64,000 bases of DNA, from positions 62,001 to 126,000 of the forward strand of contig JAEBUN010000032.1 of the NCBI GenBank assembly GCA_023014365.1, in the 5' to 3' direction. This document shows positions 55,694-64,000 of the stretch, in pieces. The notes beneath the pieces were generated by a model. It worked only from the letters and a program-made list of their open reading frames with translations. It searched no databases and was not told where the DNA came from. How positions within the stretch are numbered: position 1 is the first letter of the stretch; each line of letters opens with the position of its first letter. The DNA comes from Lepiota brunneoincarnata (lineage: Eukaryota; Basidiomycota; Agaricomycetes; Agaricales; Agaricaceae). The position numbers and the translations under genes are program-made.

Positions 55694-56720
55694 TCACGGA
55701 GAACTTGACACATCCACCGCAGTCTCCACCTTGTTGCTGAAATAGTCGACATTACGTGCAACCCGAAAAATAATCATCAGGGAGGCTATGGGCTGAATCA
55801 CAGTTATAGCCTTCCACGGCTCTCGAAGTAGTCTGTTACTTACCTGTGAGTGCACCCAGAGCTGGAATGCAATGTTTCCCACAGGAGTCAGAGGGATGGC
55901 GATAATCGCAAAAACATCAACGGCAAGAATTAGGGCGGCCGACTCCACCAGAACGGTTAAGATGTTGAGATATGGAAGCGGATTGTGCTTTCCAAAGGCT
56001 TTAGACACCATCCGGCGATGCTGCAGGATGAGGGTAATGATGCTTAGGGCAATAAGAGTATTAAGAAATGCCGAAATGCCGAATTGAACGAGAATTAGAA
56101 TATCGCCGGTCCCGCCACGTTTACTCGACCTGATGAAAACGATAGTTAGGGTTATCCCCGTGACTGCGAGAAATGTTCATGTCTCTCTCATGGTCTGGTT
56201 ACTTCCAAGGCTTACCGATCATCCCTAGATAGGCCGATAGGGGGACGAGCCACAACGCAGACCGGGTCTTGCTTCCTAGGCTCTTGGTAATGGCATAACA
56301 TCTCCAAACCTAAATGACAGTGGTGTGAGGTACAGTTGGCTACAAGGAGGTGACACCCACAAGAAGACCATCGGTCATTAGGTTGATTATGAGAAAGACT
56401 ATGTCGATATACCCTATATATGGGTTCGGTGGTTGGAGATAATCCGAGCCGCAGGAAGCATCCAGCACGCCATTAATAGTCACCCTGATATCCATAACCT
56501 CCGCAATGGTCGCAGCAACGATCACGAGCACAACATATACCCTCAATACCTTATTTACACACGGGTTTCTACCCTCCTGTTTGCGGAGCAGATTGATACA
56601 TGCGCATCCTAGTAGGACCAGAATGCCATATGCGACGCCACAAAAAATGCATCCCAATAGCCATGTAGTCTTTATCTGCTTGATGGTGTACGGGACTGTG
56701 GAGGAGCAGTAATCTTCCAT
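55694..56720 (-). CDS. Seven-TM protein of a mushroom-expanded family (copy 2)
   Basis: Exons 56720-56361, 56309-56216, 56163-55844 and 55792-55694 give 873 bp, 290 aa, intact. Closely related to copy 1 at 48179-49212 over the whole length, with the second and third exons of identical size (94 and 320 bp). Same seven hydrophobic segments; conserved LQPPNPYIGYIDIVFL and NPLPYLNILTVLVES. Extracellular N-terminus contains a single Cys near the start. Membrane receptor-like; role unknown. Confidence 0.8.
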
Positions 56721-56919
56721 GGGCAACAAGAGGTGAGGGACGAACGGAGATGAGATTCTGCAGAGGGGATATTTTATGGATACTGAAATATCTGGGCCTT
56801 GGGGGGTGAGAATATAGATCTGTCAGTCCGCTTGCCAACGCTTTATTTATAATGCCCGGGCAAGCCTCTTTGATGTTTGATGTGAAGACCCCACGCGGGC
56901 TGATGTCCGCGCAGTCGCA

Positions 56920-57250
56920 TACCCTAACGACCACTACGTACATGTACTTTTACCAAGGGACCTCCGATTGAGATTCAAGATATCATTGGCCCTGGAGCCT
57001 CTGCTCGAGGTGCTCTGACCCAGCGACCCGAGTGAAGGACACGCCTATCCACAGTCGACGGTTGCAAACTTTCCCCAGATACCGCCACTCGGAGAGCCCG
57101 GGCGCTAGAAGTGTCAACAGAACACCGCACCCTGGAAAAACACCCACGTGCCGCATTCCGGTCCATCCATGGTGATCTCCAAAGTTGATGCATCCATGAT
57201 ATTCACTGCCGGCACTGCCCTGGTATCTACCGGTGGCCGCGAAGGGAAAC
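56920..57250. repeat. Triplicated module, copy 3
   Basis: Matches 49760-50095 and 53380-53700 in the same orientation; lies upstream of seven-TM copy 2. Confidence 0.55.
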
Positions 57251-57617
57251 AAAGTCAAGCACCAGCACTTTTCAGACAGACATTCGTATGGCAGGACCTT
57301 GGGCTTCAGACCCGGCGAGCTATCGGGTGACGATGAATTAACACTTACTTACCCCACTGTAGGCATCGCAAATCTGGACGGAGGAAGTGAAACACGCTTG
57401 GAGAGTGGACGTGCAGCCTGGGGCCTGAGCACAGAGTGCTTGAGCGCCCACATGCTAGGCACAATTCTGCTGTTGCCATTCGTTATGCTCTGATTTGCAG
57501 ATGGTTTCTCCACTTGTGTATTGTTATGTTTCACTTCTTCTAACATGACGATCACTCAAATATGTAATAATACATTGAGTTCTCCAGTATACGCAGCGTG
57601 AGACTCAAACAGGATAT

Positions 57618-59182
57618 TCATGAATAAACCCGAATGGAGGCGAAATCAAAGAAAGCATTGGAAAATGAACCTGGGTTGTTGTTGACAAAGTCTACAAGTG
57701 TCCACATTAGCTTTTACAACACCCGCGAACTAGACACAAAACCCGGAATTCAAAGCAACAAGACTTACCAACACAAGTGGATGGACAACCACTCTGTCCG
57801 TACACCGACCCAGCCCAATCTCCGCCTAGTGGTGTCGGGTAAGTCAATGCCTGCCCTAATATCTGAAACAGAGTGGACGCACAAAGGGTCAAGTTGATAA
57901 TGATATTGTGGTTACTAAAATGTTGAGCCAGGTTACAGGATCGTGCTGGGGAAGAAAGCGACGGGAGTACCCTGTGAGAGGTATGCCCTCAGTCAATGCG
58001 TATATATTGCATGAAACCCAACTGCGCTCACCCAGTTGTCAGGGTTAACACTCCCAGCACCATTCCTGACTTCGGCAGGGACAGATCCGGAGTTGCGTGG
58101 CCAGAAAAAGACTTTGATGAAGCTGGAAGAGCGCTCTACAGCGTACCTAATCATATTCCCAGACTGATGAGTAATCTGGTGTGCGGACGCCATAGAAACA
58201 TTGACGGTGCGCACCATCCTCCACCGTTGCTATTGAATGATGGGCCGTAGCTGTTGGTAGTCGGGAACCTCACTCCACAACCAGTATTGCCGTTGACCTG
58301 AGTGTTGCAGTCAAGCTGCCCAGAGGTACTGTAATGGCATATTACTCGTATATAATCCGAATGTTAATGATCAACCAGCGACGCACCCCTGTTTGGGACC
58401 TTGAAGCAGGCATAGTGCATCCTTGTTACATTGTTAATCCTTCTGTAGTATCCCGTATGGCATTTGGTAACTAACCTGCGTTCGTGTGGAGTGTGGCAGC
58501 ATTGGGAGCTTGGTCGTTTACACCTTCGACGATGTCGATTTCTCCCTACGTGGGATCACTGAGAATGCAGTCAACAAGGTACCGAGGAAGGCAGCTCACG
58601 CCATTAGGCCACTGAGATTCATTCGTTTCCCAGACTGCCGGCCATGTTCTGGTCACGAGGTCAGCTCAATTCCTGCAATGTGAAAAATAAAATAGGCGGG
58701 TAACGTACGCGCATCCTTGAGGCATGTGGCGAATATCGAAGCTGAAGAACAGATGTGTGATCAGCCCTATGGCTGACGACTAACTGGGGGTTGTCGTACT
58801 CACACAGCAACATGTGTAGTGTATGTCTTCCGTGACCTGATCCTTACAGAATTCCTGCCGGCACCGCTGGCACTTAACTTATTTTTAAAATCGGCACGAA
58901 GAACGAAGGTGTTTCCGCTGGCGAAGGTCAGGTTTTGGGACTGTGCGGTGGCCTGGTTAACATAGTTTCTGTTTCGACCCATGGTGTGATAGTCAGGTAA
59001 ATGATTGTCACAATGAATAAGAAGAGTATATCATACACCCGTCCGTGAGTGGGATCCGCGATAGCTTGGAATTCAAAGAAACTGAAGAACGTGGAGCCGA
59101 TAACGGTATCTGATAGGGGGTATGTAGCTGCAAACGCCGATGTAAAAAGGGCGGGTAGTAGTAAAACCAGAGAAGGTCGCAT
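57618..59182 (-). pseudogene. GH16 endo-beta-glucanase-like gene, 11 exons, two +1 frameshifts
   Basis: ATG 59182 starts a signal peptide (MRPSLVLLLPALFTSAFA). Exons 59182-59037, 58968-58804, 58741-58709, 58648-58600, 58545-58476, 58421-58387, 58328-58215, 58146-58032, 57971-57883, 57825-57769 and 57691-57618 cover a whole secreted GH16: YPLSDTVIGSTFF, HGRVNYVNQATA, MPQGC, WPAVWETN, catalytic E133-I-D135-I-V-E138, FFWPRNSGSVP, CGDWAG, GCPSTC, FDFASIRVY. Each exon is needed and splices in phase except at 58387 (an extra G in a G4 run) and near 57945 (AGCACGATCC), where one base too many breaks the frame. Active-site residues are kept, so decay is recent or the two bases are sequence errors. 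Acts on cell-wall beta-1,3/1,6-glucan if functional. Confidence 0.78.
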
Positions 59183-59199
59183 GGTGTTCGATGTATGAG

Positions 59200-60810
59200 A
59201 ATTTGCGAAAGAGGGCGAACAGGTCCAAAGGGGCGAGGGTAGACAAGGGACGACGAGAGAGGTTTATATGTGATGATGGTCGCATTCTTTCTAAGGTAAG
59301 AATCAGGAGTATTTCGAGTCCAGACTATGAACCGCTGGATATTGGTACGGATCGTATTTCCGGAGAGTTATCAGGCTTCCTTTCTCTTGCACTTCGTAAA
59401 TAGATCTAATTCGGCTGAATTACGGGGTTTATGTTGGAACTACGTATTCCTCAGAAAGCGATGGACAGTGTGTGTAAACTTGACCCCTCAACATGATTTC
59501 GTTCTCACAAGGGGTCAGGACCCATCTAGGGTATGCGTGCAGAGAGTAAAGCTTCCCCGAGAGTTATGTATCAAGCATGTATATGGAAGTGAGTGCAGTG
59601 CTATATTCGAACAACTGCCGCTGCGAGGATACAGTTGTACGTGATCAACCATAATTCAAGCACTTGATCTGAATATCTCCGAATAGTCCGAGATGCGCTG
59701 CGGTAGGCATGCGCTATGTGGTTCATGTGCTCGTGCATATGAGCTCACGAGTTACCTTCGAGTCAGCCAGCATGATTGAAGAAGGGAGTCGGACGAGCAG
59801 GCGATTGCTATGTTTGATATGCTGCCACGTGGTCCACGGAGTCTCATGAGGGGGAACCTGACCACCGTTCTGTCTTTAGTTGGCTTCAGTGCTTAGCAAC
59901 TACTGCCCATTTACTGCGTTGTCGAGATGCTGGTCAATAGGCTGGTACATTTCCTAACCGCATGCTGACCATACCCCGTGATTCAGCCTCCCGAAAAAGA
60001 TGGGAATAAAACTTGGCGGGGTAAATACAAGTCAAATGCTCACACGGGCGACACTCACCCAGGTTCCTTTTCTGTTAGTGGGCGGTCCTGATTTCTGTTC
60101 CGCACGGATAGTCTTCTACGATTTTCGGCATAGGTGCCGATGCTGTACGAGGACCATGATGTCGCTCCTTCTTTTGCGGTCCTATCATCCGCAAATCCAA
60201 CAGTTGAGCGGCGATTTGTTAAAACGAAAGCATGATCAGGATGATCCCCCACGCGGAGCCTTTAACGGGAACTTCTCGGCATCTTTCCACCTCCTGAAGT
60301 CGACGACCAGGTGGTCTGCGAGAACTACTACATGTCGAACGAGTTGTGGTGGCTCATGTTTCACAATATGCTCGCTTGCTTCTAGTATTGTGTCCTGTTG
60401 TGAATCTATTGAACTGATGGCGGCAGGGCAGGCGTTTATATAAGCGCTGGAAACTTTGAAGCGCTTATCAAGGGTCCATTCAATGATGCAAATTCTCAGG
60501 GTTCAAAAATCCAACAGGGGCACTAGCCGGAGGGACAATACCCCTCCCCTTGCACCTCGTGAGCTTTGGCCTAATAATCCCAAACCCTACCGCCTTTGTA
60601 TCACCACCGAATATCAGGCATTAGCTCAAATCATCTTGTGAGGCATTTTCTTTGCGCTAGTTACCTGCAATTGAAGTTGGTTGAATGTATTCCTTCCTAT
60701 TGTGCGTCGACTGCTGCTGGAGACGAACAGGAGCTGAGAATTCAAACTAGATCGAGTTTCCTTATCCTTCCGCACCTAATACCTTTCGCAGCCGCTCTGC
60801 GACTTCGAGA
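59200..60810. other. No recognisable gene
   Basis: Short frames only; a minus-strand stretch near 60250-60055 (FADDRTAKEGATSWSSY) has coding-like composition but no defensible gene model. Confidence 0.35.
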
Positions 60811-60819
60811 AGGTCTCCT

Positions 60820-61710
60820 TCTGGCATGATGGGAGACACTACGCGGCCGACACCGAAAGACATCCTCTTCGTGAACTTCGCCCGTGAGGACGGTGACCCA
60901 AATCGAGTGGATTTGCTGTTGTATAACGTAGCACTGGGGAACGATACGCTGAGTTTGGGGAATTTGGACCCTATGCGCGACTGCGAAAGTTGGGTTTGAG
61001 ATACCATGGGTCTCACCTGGGTAAGTCACCACTGATGTTTCTAGGCCAATGGTGTTTGCCAACAGCTGAACAACCTTGGTCGGGCAGTAATTTTCGGGTA
61101 GCGCGCTGTGACCTCCACGTAAGTTTTTTCCTTGAGCTTAGAGCGGACACGTTAATCAGGACTCACGAAGTTTGCACATGCAGCAACCAACAGTTTATAA
61201 ACGAGTCGTCCATCTTTCAAATATATGGCATCGGCGCGAACCTTCAAGCTCCATACCTCTGCCTTTGTCAACTGCGTGAGTCACTTTACTGTCGTTCCGG
61301 CTCGAACCTAGATTGAAACCCTCTCCCTTTCTTGCAGAACAACACCAACATCAACCAAGCCCTCCACCGCCGCAGCCAATAACCGGACAGGTCGCACAGG
61401 GATCATTATCGGCGCAACGCTTGGGGGAATAGTATTCGTACTGTCCGGCCTAATGCTTATATTCCTCTTGCAACGCAAAAGATGGCCGAGACAAGAGATG
61501 GCACAAGCGTCGCTTTCCAAAACTCATCTTGTTCCCGACCACATAGAGAGACCGTCTAGCCCCTCTAGCCCGGCTCCGAATTCTAGAATGTCATCAAGAT
61601 CTGCACAAGCAGCTGCGACTCGAGCCGAGGTGCTCAGAAGGGAGAGAGAAAGACTGGATAAGGAGATAACCGAGCTTAAGGGTACAACTCGTATTTTGAC
61701 CACAGCATAG
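60820..61710 (+). CDS. Probable single-pass membrane protein (partial model)
   Basis: The upstream part (about 60855-61010) reads DILFVNFAREDGDPNRVDLLLYN, seen here as ILFVNFARE, GDPNRVDLLL and LGNDTLSLGNL, a beta-rich extracellular-type segment ending in a TGA near 60998. After a CTTGCAG acceptor (exon from 61338) comes a Thr/Ser linker, one transmembrane helix (TGIIIGATLGGIVFVLSGLM) and a basic then coiled-coil cytoplasmic tail to 61710. Such Ser/Thr-rich one-TM proteins are common in mushrooms. Exon joints between the two parts are not resolved, and the gene may be damaged. Confidence 0.45.
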
Positions 61711-62880
61711 GGCCCGGCGAGGGTGGGTAGGAGATACGAATGGGTTGGGGTGAGGCATGGGAGGTTGTCAAAGAGCGGACCGGATGGCTTGAGATGGGGG
61801 GGGGTATAAATGTACATACTTGGGGGTATGAGATGTATAGGTATGAGGTGCCACGAGCGACAATGTTTTTTTTTCTTGACCCGACGCGCACAAATGTTCG
61901 TCTGTGGAGAGAAAGAGGCAGACTCTCTGTCACAGCGGGGGTCGGAGGGGGTTCTGGGGCACCTGTACATCCCTTTCCCTCTTCCCCCTCCCTCTTCAAA
62001 CTTTGACCTTCCTTGTCCTAACCCTCCCTCTTTCTAGTCTTCCTTCCAATTCCCCCCTTATCACTGTCTGACTCCGATCCTGTCTCCACCTCCGAATACT
62101 ATCTCGAGTCCCGCTCATTCTCTGGATGTCCCCTTTAGTGAGGTCGCCCGCCGACGGCGTCCTTTCACATTCTTTGGGTTACCCAATAATCTGCCACACC
62201 CACAGCTATATCCCATGCAAGTGACACCCTCGACATCATTCCGCACTAATTCGGATCCTAAAACAAGAAGCAGTTCTGCGCAGGTTTCATCAGTGATCCC
62301 ACCTCCGGTGATTCTTTGGATCGACACCCAGATGCAGTAGCCTAGAATGATGAGAGTGGAGGGCATCTTTCAGGCAAAAGCACTCTGGTGATGAACTTCC
62401 CCTCTGGCTCCGATGGCATCATCCCCAAGCAACTAGCCTGGGCTTCGTGCAAGGGAAGTCCGGGGCGCTGGTCAATAAGGTGGGAGCTGCAGCGAAATCC
62501 TGGCTGCTTGAAGACGACCTGTCGTGCTCGTAGGAGTCGTACAGCTTAAAGAGAGTAATATTACCCATGCACCGTCCTGTCTATTCGTTTGGCAATCATT
62601 TTACGTACAAGAGTACATTTCGAATCACTTGATTTATCCAACAAACCACTCGTTGTTCTGATTCTTTGTCTTAGGAAATGCTCCTGGAAAACAAGCCAGA
62701 ACTGCATTTTGTGACGAACGATCGATGCATCGTTGACGTGCCGACGACACAGCATGCCAAATTTACTCCACCTACTACATGGGTAAGAATGCATTTAAGT
62801 GTACAAGCAACATTTATCTTGATTCAATCCCATCTCATAATTCTTGTTCGACCAGCGGGCACTACAATTCTGACACGCTA
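61711..62880. other. No recognisable gene
   Basis: No supported coding sequence. The plus frame near 62678-62780 (ENKPELHFVTNDRC) has exon-like composition and a GTAAGA donor but no partner. Confidence 0.35.
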
Positions 62881-64000
62881 TGGCTGCGCTTGACTCCACC
62901 CATGGCATGTTGTTCATTGCCCTCGTTCTTGGAACATGGTAAGAGGCATTGGACACCATGCACAAAGGCCGATCATGGCAACTTGACTCTTATTACGACC
63001 CGATAGCCTATACGGAGTGAATGTGAGCCGATGTCCGATCCTCCTTCCACTGATTTGCTTCACAATGTGCGTGTGCAGCTCGTGCAAATGTATAACTATT
63101 ACAGAAGATTCCCTCATGATCGGATAGTTCCGAAGATAACCGTGAGTTCAATGGCTCTTGTTGTGCTTCATATACCTGAGATATGATTCGTGAACCGTAC
63201 CTAGGTTGTCCTGGCCATGTACGCCCGAGTGATCGGCGAGCGTGATGCATCTTAATCAAATTGCTCTTAGGCTTTTGGATACTATTGGCACTGTGTGCAC
63301 TGCTCAAGGGGTATACTGGTATCTTGTGACGCACTATGGTGATCCCTCAGCATTGGAAATCATTGATATGTGCGTCCGTTCAAATGGGTACTTACAACTT
63401 GCTAATGGTGTGCCCCGGCTTCAAGAGGACTTGACGTACGTACCAACATATACTTGACCATAGAATGTCCCACGGATGATCATGTGAAAACAGCTCCAGA
63501 GCTTGTGCCAGGTGAGACGCAGGAGTTTATTTTCCAACTTTAATTTGCTGATCATTATGGTTACTGGTATCGTAGGTCTTGGTGACCTTCATCGTGCAAT
63601 GGTGGGAATTCTTGCAGCGCAGAATATACTTGTGGCTGACAACATTGTCCTGTAGCTTCTTCGGTTATGCCGTTTGGAGTGGTGCGCACAAGTCCTCATT
63701 TAGACAAACATTCCTAAAATAATTTCAATGCGTCGTCAGTCTCGAACAAAAGTTTAATGGTTACTGGATTCATCGTAAGTAGAGTTACTTCAGGCAAACG
63801 AGTTTGTAAACCGATTCTATCTCAGTGCATCCTTGCAATCACTACCTTGGGTACGTGGGGCGTTCGTCCCGAAACCGGCTCTGCAGTGGCTTTGGCTGAT
63901 CACGGTGGTTCCCAGTTCTGGGACTCGGTATGTATTTTTATAGCCGGTGTAGCTTCCGGTAGCATTGAAACACCATAAAAGTGATGACGCAGAGTATTTT
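62881..64000 (+). CDS. DUF6534-like seven-TM protein, 3' end beyond the window
   Basis: The plus strand reads ALDSTHGMLFIALVLGT, then through short GT..AG introns LYGVNLVQMYNYYRRFPHDR, KITVVLAM, LLDTIGTVCTAQGVYWYLV and THYGDPSALEII. These are the opening blocks of the mushroom DUF6534 seven-TM family (FxGxLFIGxxL; QxYYYFxxYPxD; LDTxH; YTYLIxNYGNP). Further hydrophobic exons follow (VTFIVQWWEFLQRRIYLWL; ILAITTLG) to the window edge. The joints after 63370 are uncertain and the ATG (62881) is provisional, so damage cannot be excluded. Confidence 0.5.

Overview
This is a eukaryotic window from a filamentous basidiomycete, most likely an Agaricomycete. Introns are short (about 45-110 bp, GT..AG). 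There are class I hydrophobins, a chromodomain Ty3/gypsy element, a TRI5-type terpene synthase, a GH16 glucanase-like gene and mushroom-type seven-TM families. All calls come from reading the sequence. Exon models were built by hand from splice sites and reading-frame continuity; no database search was run.

Layout. (1) 1-2303: 3' end of a CpG-rich, young-looking chromodomain Ty3/gypsy element. It carries an intact spliced gene on the opposite strand, encoding a Zn2Cys6-like cluster plus coiled coil, and ends in a 3' LTR. (2) 2304-32300: a strongly CpG-depleted graveyard of nested mobile DNA. It holds fragments of two older minus-strand gypsy elements, two 1300-bp direct repeats, a broken TET/JBP-like dioxygenase, a 6.4-kb broken gene joining C2H2/OrsD-type fingers to a ubiquitin-peptidase-like domain, three more Zn2Cys6-like coiled-coil genes (one intact) and tandem promoter-like modules ending in CCCTAA. 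TET/JBP genes are known from Agaricomycetes as passengers of KDZ-type transposons. I see no KDZ transposase here. (3) 32390-38830: ordinary CpG-normal euchromatin with a DUF262 gene built with microexons, the spindle-checkpoint gene MAD1 sharing a 79-bp divergent promoter with it, and a BTB gene. (4) 38900-64000: a gene-family region shaped by local duplication: two intact hydrophobins and one truncated copy, an intact terpene synthase and an inverted broken copy, two intact seven-TM genes and a fragment, a frameshifted GH16 gene, and a DUF6534-like seven-TM gene running off the right edge.

How the parts relate. In region 2 almost every older gene carries in-frame stops of the type produced by C-to-T change at CAA, CAG or CGA codons, and CpG is nearly absent. 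This fits long-term cytosine methylation and deamination of a silenced mobile-element island, which itself carries remains of a TET/JBP (5mC oxidase-like) gene. The boundary at about 32.3 kb is sharp. Regions 3 and 4 show no such decay.
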